A stretch of DNA of 39,995 nucleotides, from the NCBI GenBank assembly GCA_002412765.1, contig DHVR01000013.1, positions 1 to 39,995 of the forward strand, read 5' to 3'. The number at the start of each line of letters is the position of its first letter. Position 1 is the first letter of the stretch. Under the pieces are notes generated by a model. It was given only the letters and a program-made list of their open reading frames with translations, did not search any database and was not told the origin of the DNA. The DNA is from Leptolinea sp. UBA5203. GTDB taxonomy: Bacteria; Chloroflexota; Anaerolineae; Anaerolineales; Anaerolineaceae. This document shows positions 16,630-25,123 of the stretch, in pieces. The translations under genes and the position numbers were made by a program.

Positions 16630-16891
16630 AAGAAGAATAATAGGGTTTATTGCCCAGTACAAAATTTTGAAAGCGTGTTTTGTGGTGACAATTCACGGAA
16701 ATTGCAACTGATAACTTTGTTGTAATTGCAGCCTGGATTTATACCATCCAAATTCCTAAATCCTGCTGGTATGTAATTAAATTGATATGCCAGTAAAATG
16801 ATATGGTGAAATTATGGGTTTTTAGAAAAGCTGAATAACTCATGAAATAAATGTTTGAGCGTTATGTAAATTTCGGTTGAGGAAAATCTCT
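16630..16891. other. AT-rich intergenic region upstream of a lipoprotein gene
   Basis: This region separates the minus-strand sigma operon from the plus-strand lipoprotein gene. It must contain the lipoprotein promoter, but I found no convincing -35/-10 pair. A lone CGTTATG at 16860-16866 resembles the ECF -10 element but has no TGTAAC at the right distance. No RNA gene or small ORF is supported. Confidence 0.4.
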
Positions 16892-17875
16892 ATGAGACGA
16901 GTTTCGATAATTCTCATGCTGTCAGTGATGATTCTTGTCAGTCTGGCCTGTTCGTTTGCCACACGGATGGATGATCCAGTGAATAGTCAAGCCGATCCAA
17001 CGGGCACCGGGATACCTGTTGGAAAACCGACAATCGTAGAACCTTTTTTACCACCGACGGATAGTCCCGAAGCAGGCTTTCAAGCCGGAACGGCTCTTGA
17101 TCCTGCTACCTTGCCTGCCTTGACTGCTGTCGCGGCTGGGGGGGAGCCTAGCTCTTGCACCAGTGAAAACCCAGAACCAAACATCAGTCTGGGGTATGGG
17201 TTGTTTCCGTATCAGTCCATGTGTCTGAACAATTTTCCCATTGCGCCCGACAGCTCGGCGATTACGGCAATTTTGGTTGACCCGGCCGGACAAAGCTATA
17301 CGGAGACGTTCACCTACACTCCGGATGGCATGCTCAACGCCAAGGGGATCAATAGCGGGTACATTGAAAGTGGTGAGGGAATCGATGGAAATCCGGGTAC
17401 ACCGGGGGTCAGCCTGGAGCTTTATCTTCCAGCCAGTTTGCCCTGTGGGGAATGGACAGCCTTTGCCAAAACCCAGGGTGGCTCACTTAATGTCGGCCCC
17501 AGCACCCTGGTTGTGGATTGTGCTTCGCCGCGTCTCAGTGTGCTGGCGGACGGTTCCAGCAATCCCTTTGTTTCTCCAGACTACTCCTGGGATGGGCCAT
17601 CATTTACCCATGGCGAAACCCTGACCGTGTTTGGTTCAGCCTACCCGGCCAACACGCCTATCACCGTGGCTTTGTATCACCAGGACCCAGCGAATGCAGA
17701 TCAAAATGTTGCATCGGATGCCGTTTCCATCCTGAGTGATGCCTCGGGCAATTTTAAGGTTCCCTTCATGGTTGGGGATGAAACCTCAAAAGGCGCTTAT
17801 TATGCGGTTGCTGCCCCGGTGATCGATCCGACATTACGCCTGCATCCTTTTGGGGCACGGTTTTTGATTGAATAA
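16892..17875 (+). CDS. Secreted lipoprotein of unknown function
   Basis: This 327-residue protein has an N-terminal hydrophobic segment ending LVSLACS, most likely a lipoprotein signal. A Pro/Thr-rich linker (to about residue 70) is followed by beta-rich regions. A C-terminal part (about 225-327: GETLTVFGSAYPANTPITVALYH.., ASGNFKVPF) reads like an Ig-like or carboxypeptidase-regulatory-like fold. I chose ATG 16892, preceded by TGAGGAAA, over an in-frame TTG at 16877. It stands alone, ending at a strong terminator. I do not recognise a named family; an extracytoplasmic structural or binding role is all that can be said. Confidence 0.72.
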   Translation: MRRVSIILMLSVMILVSLACSFATRMDDPVNSQADPTGTGIPVGKPTIVEPFLPPTDSPEAGFQAGTALDPATLPALTAVAAGGEPSSCTSENPEPNISLGYGLFPYQSMCLNNFPIAPDSSAITAILVDPAGQSYTETFTYTPDGMLNAKGINSGYIESGEGIDGNPGTPGVSLELYLPASLPCGEWTAFAKTQGGSLNVGPSTLVVDCASPRLSVLADGSSNPFVSPDYSWDGPSFTHGETLTVFGSAYPANTPITVALYHQDPANADQNVASDAVSILSDASGNFKVPFMVGDETSKGAYYAVAAPVIDPTLRLHPFGARFLIE

Positions 17876-17928
17876 TTTCATAATTGAGCACTAACGAGTG
17901 GTTTTATTTTATCTTGTTCCGTTGCGCA

Positions 17929-17963
17929 AAAAAAATCCGTCTGAAAGCCAGACGGATTTTTAT
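17929..17963 (+). terminator. Intrinsic terminator after the lipoprotein gene
   Basis: AAAAATCCGTCTG at 17931-17943 pairs with CAGACGGATTTTT at 17949-17961 around loop AAAGC, followed by ATTT. The A-run before and T-run after would also allow termination on the minus strand. Confidence 0.88.
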
Positions 17964-18049
17964 TTCTAGAAAAACTTAAAGCCAGGGCATTCAAGGAAAA
18001 AAGTGGGTTGAAATCCGCTTTGAAGCCGCATCCAACCTAGAATGTGGTG

Positions 18050-18055
18050 TATACT
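18050..18055 (+). promoter_or_regulatory. Candidate -10 box of the restriction operon
   Basis: TATACT lies about 45 bp before the chosen hsdR start, followed by a T-rich stretch. No clear -35 hexamer is found at the proper distance, so this is tentative. Confidence 0.3.
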
Positions 18056-18100
18056 TTTTTTATTATCTCATTGTATTCGGGGCTAGAAGAGGGTTGTAAC

Positions 18101-20647
18101 ATGAGCAAAGAAGCCAAAGCACGCATAAAAATCAATGAGTTGCTCAAAGAAGCGGGTTGGAAGTTTTTTGACGATGAAACAGGCAAAGCCAATATCATCC
18201 TTGAAAACAATGTCAAAATAACTTCTAGCCATATGAATGCTCTTGGGGAAAATTTTGAAACAACGCATAATGGCTTTGTTGATTTTCTGCTGCTCGATAA
18301 AAAGGGATTTCCGTTTATCGTACTTGAAGCCAAATCGGAGGATAAACATGCGCTGGTAGGGAAAGAACAGGCACGTAAATATGCCCAATCCCAACATTGC
18401 CGTTTCATTATTTTATCCAACGGGAATTCTCATTATTTTTGGGATTTACAGCGCGGAAACCCTACCGCCATTACAAGATTTCCTTCACCGGATTCCGTGG
18501 AAGGATACTCCAATTTCAAACCCAATCAAACGGGATTAATTCGTGAGCTGGTTGACCAGGATTACATCGTATCCACGCAAAAACCGGATTATAAAAATGA
18601 CCCAGCCTGGTTATCTGAGGCAACCCGTGGACAATTTATTCTCAATAATGGATTGCGCTTTCTGCGCGATTATCAGCTCAAAGCGGTTAAGGCCATTCAA
18701 GAGAATGTAAAGCTGGGCAAAGACCGATTCCTGTTTGAGATGGCCACCGGAACAGGGAAAACGCTGGTCTCGGCGGCGGTGATTAAACTATTCCTGCGGA
18801 CGGGAAACGCGCGGCGGGTTTTATTCCTGGTGGATCGGCTGGAATTGGAAGATCAGGCCAAGAAGGCTTTTGTCATTTATCTGAAAAATGATTATCAGAC
18901 CGTCGTCTATAAAGAAAACCGGGATGATTGGCGCAAGGCTGAAATTGTGGTTTCAACGATCCAGACTTTCATGTCGAAAAACCGCTATAAGCGCCTCTTT
19001 TCACCGGATGATTTTGACCTGGTCATTTCGGACGAAGCCCACCGCAGCATTGGCGGAAACAGCCGGGCGGTTTTTGAGTATTTTATTGGGTACAAACTCG
19101 GCTTGACGGCTACCCCTAAGGATTATTTAAAGAACTTTGAACCACAGGATCAAAATAATCCGCGCGAGTGGGAACGGCGTGTTTTATTGGATACCTATAA
19201 AACCTTTGGCTGTGAAAACGGGGTTCCGACGTACCGCTATTCCTTATTGGATGGCGTCAAGGAAGGCCACCTGATTAACCCAATTGTGGTGGATGCGCGG
19301 ACCGAGATTACTGCGCAAATGCTGGCCGATACGGGCTATGTTGTGCCGGTATCTCAGGATGAAGTGGAAGAAGGGCAGGAAAGCAAAGTAGACGAGCAAA
19401 CCTTTGTGCGCAAGGATTTTGAGAAAACCTTCTTCTCGGATGAGACCAATCGGGTTTTTTGTGAAACGTATCTACAAAATGCATTCCTTGACCCGATCAG
19501 CGGTGAGATTGGCAAGGGAATTGTTTTTTGCGTCAGTCAAAATCATGCGTCCAAAATTACGCAGACCTTGAATGAGCTTGCCAGCAAGATGTTCCCAGGC
19601 AAATATCAATCGGACTTTGCCATCCAGGTCACTTCTTCGGTACAGGATGCACAGCAGTTTGCGCTCAATTTCTCAAACAATAATTTGGGCGGCTCCGCGA
19701 ATTTTATCGAAAGTTACAAAACCAGCAAATCCCGGGCGGCGGTGACGGTGGGTATGATGACCACCGGTTATGATTGCCCGGATATTCTGAATCTCGCTTT
19801 CATGCGGCCTGTTTTTTCACCTACGGATTTTATCCAGATCAAAGGCCGCGGAACGCGCAAGCATGATTTTAGCAATCAAATCACGGATTTGAAGTGGAAA
19901 AAGAATGTAGGCTCGAAGCCCAAAGGGCAGTTCAAATTATTTGATTTCTTTGCCAACTGTGAGTATTTTGAAGAAGATTTTGATTATAACGAAAAAATTC
20001 ACCTGCCCAAGGTGAGAGGCAGTATGGGTGCACCTAGCGGAGAAACCAATGGTGGCACTGGATTTACATATGAACCCTATGATAGCACCCGCGCGGATGC
20101 CTTACGCGCCATCCGGGAAACGGCTGTGGGACCCGACGGCATGCGGGTGGACAGGATGTTCTACCAGAAATTCGAAGAGCAGATCAAGCAGGATGGTTTT
20201 GCCCGTGAAAAGGCAGAAGTTGGAGATGTCGGAGCCATTATCAAACATATTGAAGATAACATCTTCGATAAACCCGAAGATTTCTTTAATCTGGAAAAAC
20301 TGCGCAAATCATTGAATATCGACCGGCGGGTTTCGCTGCGGGAAATTGTGGAAGTGATTTTTGGTTTGAAACCCTATTTCAAATCCAAAGATGAGCTCCT
20401 GGATGATGAATTTAATAAATTCGACAGCCGGGTGATGCCGGATGAAAAACAGTTTACCCCTGCGCGGAATTTCTTCAAGACGTATGTGCTGGATCCTGAA
20501 TTTCGCATGCAAGTGGATACCGGGAATTTTGCCTATATCATGGGCAGCCATGCCGGTGGTGAATATTTGAGCAAGTTGAATAGTGACCTGCGCAATAAAA
20601 TTATTGAATATATCAAGGACTATGTCTCGTTTAATCAGTTTGTATAA
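18101..20647 (+). CDS. hsdR: Type I restriction enzyme R subunit (HsdR, EcoEI-like)
   Basis: This 848-residue subunit provides ATP-driven DNA translocation and cleavage. A PD-(D/E)xK nuclease domain lies near the N-terminus (Asp61 in VDFLLLD, Glu76-Ala-Lys78 in VLEAKSED). The SF2 helicase motor has Walker A ATGTGKT at 215-221, DEAH at 311-314, the LTATP motif, and motif VI QIKGRGTRKHD. The C-terminal EcoEI_R-type helical region ends about 845. I chose ATG 18101 (GAGGG upstream); an upstream start at 18044 would add 19 hydrophobic residues of doubtful value. It is the first gene of a four-gene operon, 14 bp before the TIR gene. The R-first order with a TIR gene before the methylase is unusual. 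Confidence 0.93.
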   Translation: MSKEAKARIKINELLKEAGWKFFDDETGKANIILENNVKITSSHMNALGENFETTHNGFVDFLLLDKKGFPFIVLEAKSEDKHALVGKEQARKYAQSQHCRFIILSNGNSHYFWDLQRGNPTAITRFPSPDSVEGYSNFKPNQTGLIRELVDQDYIVSTQKPDYKNDPAWLSEATRGQFILNNGLRFLRDYQLKAVKAIQENVKLGKDRFLFEMATGTGKTLVSAAVIKLFLRTGNARRVLFLVDRLELEDQAKKAFVIYLKNDYQTVVYKENRDDWRKAEIVVSTIQTFMSKNRYKRLFSPDDFDLVISDEAHRSIGGNSRAVFEYFIGYKLGLTATPKDYLKNFEPQDQNNPREWERRVLLDTYKTFGCENGVPTYRYSLLDGVKEGHLINPIVVDARTEITAQMLADTGYVVPVSQDEVEEGQESKVDEQTFVRKDFEKTFFSDETNRVFCETYLQNAFLDPISGEIGKGIVFCVSQNHASKITQTLNELASKMFPGKYQSDFAIQVTSSVQDAQQFALNFSNNNLGGSANFIESYKTSKSRAAVTVGMMTTGYDCPDILNLAFMRPVFSPTDFIQIKGRGTRKHDFSNQITDLKWKKNVGSKPKGQFKLFDFFANCEYFEEDFDYNEKIHLPKVRGSMGAPSGETNGGTGFTYEPYDSTRADALRAIRETAVGPDGMRVDRMFYQKFEEQIKQDGFAREKAEVGDVGAIIKHIEDNIFDKPEDFFNLEKLRKSLNIDRRVSLREIVEVIFGLKPYFKSKDELLDDEFNKFDSRVMPDEKQFTPARNFFKTYVLDPEFRMQVDTGNFAYIMGSHAGGEYLSKLNSDLRNKIIEYIKDYVSFNQFV

Positions 20648-20661
20648 CTTCTGGAAGTTTA

Positions 20662-21615
20662 ATGAAAATGAAATCAATTGATCTATTCTCATTACCACCG
20701 AAAGTGTTTATTAGCTATTCACATGCTGATCGAGAATTTGTTACAAGTCTATTTAATGATTTGACAAGAGAGCGAATAAATGTGTGGTTGGATGAAAGGG
20801 AGATTAAAGTTGGAGACTCCTTGATCCAAAAAATAGAAAGTGGTATTAATGATTCGTCTTTTCTTGTTATTATACTTTCATCAAATTCTATCGCCTCTGC
20901 ATGGGTAAGAGAAGAACTTAAAGCGGCACTTTACCTACAATTATCCGAAAAGAAAATTGTTGTTCTTCCTGTTTTATTGAATGACTGTGAAATACCTTTA
21001 TTCCTACGCGATAAGAAGTATGCGGATTTTAGGAAAGATTATAAATCTGGATTATCTAGTTTATTAAATGCTGTAGCTGCACCTGATTTCGGCATGCACG
21101 GGAGGAATATCCAGAAAGATTATCACAATGATTATTCTATAGATTGGCTTTCTCTAGATGATGGAAATTTTGGTTGTAAGATTGAGATTATGAGCCATAG
21201 CCCTAAATTGTCATTTTCTGTAATGGCATCAATTATGGTTACTTCGAATCAAGGATTATCAAAGCGGTTTACTGATTTCATAAATGCAGGTTTTTCTTGG
21301 ATAATACCTGATATGTTGTTTATTTACATTGAAGATACAATAGCCAAAAAACCACCAATTATATTAATTGAAAAAGATTTAGTTGCCAATGATCGTATTG
21401 ATGTTATTGATTCGAAAAATGGATCTGGTGTAGTGATTAATCTTGAAGCAAGGCGTGTAGGGTTTAATCCTGGTAATGACCTTCTGTATGAGTGGGGTTC
21501 GATATTTTCTAATATTGTTGATATGCATCACAAAGAAGTTAGACGATTGATCCCACAAGAGGAAATTCTCAGGTGGGGAATGTGGATAAAACAAAATCCA
21601 ATAGGAAATTTATAG
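20662..21615 (+). CDS. TIR-domain protein embedded in the restriction operon
   Basis: This 317-residue protein has an N-terminal TIR domain (about 12-140). KVFISYSHADREFV is the classic opening strand, WLDEREIKVGDS forms the BB-loop region, and SAWVREEL supplies Trp81 with the putative catalytic Glu85 four residues later, as in NAD-cleaving TIR enzymes. The C-terminal half (about 150-317) has no recognised domain and could be a sensor. It is cytoplasmic, with no TM segment. GGAAG precedes the ATG. It is 14 bp after hsdR and 17 bp before the methylase start, so it belongs to the operon. The gene is visibly AT-richer than its flanks, suggesting separate acquisition. A role as abortive-infection effector or guard of the restriction system is inference. 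Confidence 0.86.
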   Translation: MKMKSIDLFSLPPKVFISYSHADREFVTSLFNDLTRERINVWLDEREIKVGDSLIQKIESGINDSSFLVIILSSNSIASAWVREELKAALYLQLSEKKIVVLPVLLNDCEIPLFLRDKKYADFRKDYKSGLSSLLNAVAAPDFGMHGRNIQKDYHNDYSIDWLSLDDGNFGCKIEIMSHSPKLSFSVMASIMVTSNQGLSKRFTDFINAGFSWIIPDMLFIYIEDTIAKKPPIILIEKDLVANDRIDVIDSKNGSGVVINLEARRVGFNPGNDLLYEWGSIFSNIVDMHHKEVRRLIPQEEILRWGMWIKQNPIGNL

Positions 21616-21632
21616 AGATATCGGAGAACTTA

Positions 21633-24176
21633 ATGTTAGATACCGCAACCAAACGACGCATCGACTCTGCCAGGGATATTCTGGTTGGCAAAGTGCCCGA
21701 CCCGAAGAGCCAGGTGGAGCAGATCACCATCGCACTGATTTACAAGTTCATGGATGACATGGACCAGCAATCCATCGAGTTGGGCGGTAAAGCCAGTTTT
21801 TTCCAGGGTGAGTATGAGAAATTCAGTTGGACCAGCATCTTCGACCCGCATTTGGGCGGCGTGGATATGTTGAATTTGTACAGTGAAGCCATTACCAAAA
21901 TGAGTCTGAATGCTAACCTGCCGGAGCTCTTTCGCAATATTTTCAAGAACGCTTATCTGCCGTACCGCGACCCGGAAACTCTGAAATTGTTCCTCAAGAC
22001 CATCAACGAATTTACCTATGATCACTCCGAGAAGTTGGGGGATGCGTTTGAATATCTCCTATCTGTTTTGGGTTCGCAGGGCGACGCGGGACAATTCCGC
22101 ACCCCGCGCCATATCATCGATTTTATGGTGCAGGTGCTTGACCCGAAAAAGAACGAGACCGTTTTGGATCCCGCTTGCGGGACGGCGGGGTTTCTTATCT
22201 CAGCCTATAAACACATTCTACAAAACACAAAAGACTCGAAAGGTCTGACAACCCAGGAAAAGCAAGCCCTGTACGAAAACTTCACCGGCTACGACATTTC
22301 ACCGGATATGGTGCGCCTCTCACTGGTGAACCTGTATTTGCACGGCTTTGTCAAACCGCAAATTTATGAATACGATACGCTGGGGAATGAGGAGCGCTGG
22401 AACGAATACGCCGATGTGATCCTGGCCAACCCGCCGTTTATGTCGCCAAAGGGCGGAGTCATGCCGCATAAAAAGTTTTCGGTGCAGTCCAACCGCAGCG
22501 AGGTGCTGTTTGTGGATTACATGGCCGAGCACCTGACCCCCAATGGACGGGCTGCCATTATTGTGCCCGAAGGGATTATTTTTCAATCGGCGGGGGCGTA
22601 CAAACAGTTACGCAAGTATTTGATCGAAAACAATTACCTGTGGGCGGTGGTCTCTTTACCTGCGGGGGTGTTCCAACCCTATTCGGGCGTGAAAACGTCC
22701 ATTTTATTTTTGGATAAAAGCCTGGCCAAAAAGACAAACCAGGTTGTCTTCGTTAAAGTGGAGGCCGACGGCTTTGATTTGGGCGCCCAGCGCCGACCGG
22801 TGGAGAGAAATGACCTGCCAAAAGCGCTGAACACCTTGCAGGAATACCAACATTTTGTGTTGAATGGGCAGGGTTCGCATGCAGTGAGTGAGACAGCCAC
22901 GGATGATGTGGGTTCTCAAAATCTGATTGATGGAGGGTTGACGGTACCCATCTCCAAACTGGCAGAGACCGGCGACTACAACCTGAGCGCAGATCGCTAT
23001 CGGGAAGTGATTCGAGTTGGGAAGCAAACTTATCCGATGGTTGCGTTGGGTGATGGAAAATATTTCTCAATTGAGAGCGGTGGAACACCAGACTCAAAAA
23101 ATGAAAAATATTGGGATGGTGATGTGTATTGGGCTACACTTGTAGATTTGCCGCAAAATGAATATATCTCAACAATAATGGATACGAAACGAAAAATCAC
23201 ACAAGATGGTCTCAAAAATTCTTCTGCGAAAATAATTCCAATTGATTCAATTATCGTATCCTCTCGGGCAACAATTGGTCGTGTTGGAATTAACAAAGTG
23301 CCACTTGCAACAAATCAAGGTTTTAAAAATATTTTAATCAGAGATAAAGACTCAGTTGATCCGATATTTGTCGCATACATGATAAAGAGACTTACTCCTG
23401 AAATGGAAGCGCTATCAACTGGTGGTACGTTTAATGAAATATCAAAAACGAGTTTTTCAACTCTAACAATCCCCTTGCCCCCACTCGAAATTCAGCAACA
23501 GATTGTGGACGAAATTGCTGCCCACCAGCGCATCATTGACGGCGCGCGTCAGGTCGTCGAGGGGTGGAAGCCGGATATGGATGGAATTGATGAATATGAT
23601 CTTGTTGAGCTTGGAAATTACATTAATTTTGTTAGTGGCTTGTCTTTATCTATTCCAGATAGTGAAGATGAAAATGGCTTGCCTATAATTTCTATGAACA
23701 GTATCTCTGAAGATGGCATATTAACTCAAAAAGGAATACGAAAGATAAAATTGCCAAAATCGGGCACAATAAATTATCTTGAAAGAGGTGATTTACTTTT
23801 TAATTGGCGAAATGGTAGCAAACATCTTGTTGGAAAAACAGGATACTTTGATTTTGAAGGCAAATACGTTTTTGCTTCATTCTTATTAGGCATACGTGTA
23901 AAAACTGAGTTTCTCGACTCAAAATGGTTATGGTACTTGCTAAATCGATTCCGAAAAGATGGAAAATATATGAACTTCATGCGCCAAAATGTGAATGGGC
24001 TTTTCAATCGTGAGGAATTGAAGATTTTACCAATTCCTTTGCCATCTCTTGAAATCCAACGCGAACTTGTGGCACGGATTGAACACGAACGTACCTTTAT
24101 CGAAGGCAATCGGGAGTTGATACGTTTATATGAGGAAAAGATCAAGAGGGTAATTAATCGTATTTGGGAGCGGTAA
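21633..24176 (+). CDS. Fused type I methyltransferase-specificity protein (HsdM-HsdS)
   Basis: This 847-residue protein joins two subunits normally made separately. Residues about 1-450 are HsdM: helical N-terminus, SAM motif I DPACGTAGFL at 179-188, and catalytic NPPF at 266-269 for N6-adenine methylation. Residues about 480-847 are HsdS: a first target-recognition domain (IESGGTPDSKNEKYW.. ) closing with PLPPLEIQQQIVDEIAAHQRI, then a second (NYINFVSGLSLS.. ) closing with PLPSLEIQRELVARIEHERTF. Both spacer helices are intact. The start ATG 21633 has GGAG at 21622-21626; the reading frame extends upstream into the TIR gene but without a better start. The two recognition domains are AT-rich compared with the methylase core. 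The product should methylate one bipartite site and guide HsdR. Confidence 0.9.
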   Translation: MLDTATKRRIDSARDILVGKVPDPKSQVEQITIALIYKFMDDMDQQSIELGGKASFFQGEYEKFSWTSIFDPHLGGVDMLNLYSEAITKMSLNANLPELFRNIFKNAYLPYRDPETLKLFLKTINEFTYDHSEKLGDAFEYLLSVLGSQGDAGQFRTPRHIIDFMVQVLDPKKNETVLDPACGTAGFLISAYKHILQNTKDSKGLTTQEKQALYENFTGYDISPDMVRLSLVNLYLHGFVKPQIYEYDTLGNEERWNEYADVILANPPFMSPKGGVMPHKKFSVQSNRSEVLFVDYMAEHLTPNGRAAIIVPEGIIFQSAGAYKQLRKYLIENNYLWAVVSLPAGVFQPYSGVKTSILFLDKSLAKKTNQVVFVKVEADGFDLGAQRRPVERNDLPKALNTLQEYQHFVLNGQGSHAVSETATDDVGSQNLIDGGLTVPISKLAETGDYNLSADRYREVIRVGKQTYPMVALGDGKYFSIESGGTPDSKNEKYWDGDVYWATLVDLPQNEYISTIMDTKRKITQDGLKNSSAKIIPIDSIIVSSRATIGRVGINKVPLATNQGFKNILIRDKDSVDPIFVAYMIKRLTPEMEALSTGGTFNEISKTSFSTLTIPLPPLEIQQQIVDEIAAHQRIIDGARQVVEGWKPDMDGIDEYDLVELGNYINFVSGLSLSIPDSEDENGLPIISMNSISEDGILTQKGIRKIKLPKSGTINYLERGDLLFNWRNGSKHLVGKTGYFDFEGKYVFASFLLGIRVKTEFLDSKWLWYLLNRFRKDGKYMNFMRQNVNGLFNREELKILPIPLPSLEIQRELVARIEHERTFIEGNRELIRLYEEKIKRVINRIWER

Positions 24177-24179
24177 GAT

Positions 24180-24947
24180 ATGATTGAAGATGCTCAAGAA
24201 ATTTTTAACTATTTGCCCATATCTTTCCGTAACCAAGCTGAACAGGAATATATCGGTTTTTTATGGGATGCTTTTGTTACTAATTATGAAGCTCAGAAAT
24301 ATTCTTTTGCATTTCTAGCTTACCACATGCTTTTTATGAGTTTTGTCTATTTTGAAATTTGGCAAATTAAGACGAATAATCTATGCGATTTTGAAAAGGC
24401 GATGGTAGGTTTTAACAAAGAAATGGAAAACGTACTTTTAAAGGCATCAACTCCATTTACTTTGTGGCAGGTAAATGAAAGTAGCGTTTTTCGATTTCTC
24501 AAACTTATTGGAATGAATAATACTGATATCGGTGTTTGTACAAAAATTGTAAAAGAGCGAAATGATATTGCACATTCGAATGGAAATATCTTTTACAAAA
24601 ATCAATTTGATATTGATACAAAGATTGAAGAAATAATGCAGTGTGTTGAGAAGATTCAAAGTCATTCAGCAAATAGTATAAATGCCTATTATGATATATT
24701 TTTGAGAGAGAATTCTGATCCGGAGAAAAGACAATATATGTCGGATCGTGATCAAATTCTTGAAATCTTGGTATATGGGAATTATCTGTCCTCAAAAGAT
24801 TTGGCAATCTTAAAGAAATTTGATGTAACAAAATTGCATAAAGAAAAGGATTATGAAAATATCAAAAATTTAACAAAAGCCTTGATAGAAATGTATACAA
24901 AAGAATATGAAGGCGGTGGCGAAACTGAAGAGGAAGAAGAGGAATAA
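24180..24947 (+). CDS. HEPN-like protein (Rx4H motif) ending the restriction operon
   Basis: This 255-residue, mostly helical protein starts 3 bp after the HsdM-S stop and so is translated with it. The segment VKERNDIAHSNG contains Arg127-Asn128-Asp129-Ile-Ala-His132, the RNDxAH form of the Rx4-6H motif that defines many HEPN ribonucleases, preceded by long helices as in that fold. The C-terminus has a poly-Glu tail. The AT content is high, like the TIR gene. I do not recognise a specific family, and a structural HEPN without nuclease activity is possible. Given the neighbours, a toxin-like RNase or accessory sensor in defence is a reasonable inference. It could be an anti-restriction guard or an unrelated passenger. 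Confidence 0.7.
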   Translation: MIEDAQEIFNYLPISFRNQAEQEYIGFLWDAFVTNYEAQKYSFAFLAYHMLFMSFVYFEIWQIKTNNLCDFEKAMVGFNKEMENVLLKASTPFTLWQVNESSVFRFLKLIGMNNTDIGVCTKIVKERNDIAHSNGNIFYKNQFDIDTKIEEIMQCVEKIQSHSANSINAYYDIFLRENSDPEKRQYMSDRDQILEILVYGNYLSSKDLAILKKFDVTKLHKEKDYENIKNLTKALIEMYTKEYEGGGETEEEEEE

Positions 24948-25074
24948 CCAAATCGAATTTTGGAAATTATTTATCAATGAGCCACTTACTTGTAGGGTGA
25001 ATAATTTTATTTTATTATTAATCCTAGCAATTTGAATCTATCATTAAATGGTAAGTAAATACAACTTCTTACCT

Positions 25075-25110
25075 AAAACAAAAAACTGCCGGATGGCAGT
25101 CTTTTGTTTT
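25075..25110. terminator. Bidirectional terminator between convergent operons
   Basis: A 16-bp stem with one mismatch (25075-25090 with 25095-25110) around loop GGAT has A-rich and T-rich ends on both strands. It separates the plus-strand restriction operon from the minus-strand surface protein. The 127 bp before it, from 24948, hold nothing else recognisable. Confidence 0.85.
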
Positions 25111-25123
25111 AGCTCAATTCAAT

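Noticed and set aside
16853..16891. CGTTATG near 16860 as a third ECF-type promoter for the 16892 lipoprotein gene.
   Set aside because: No TGTAAC element lies 15 bp upstream of it, unlike the two accepted promoters.
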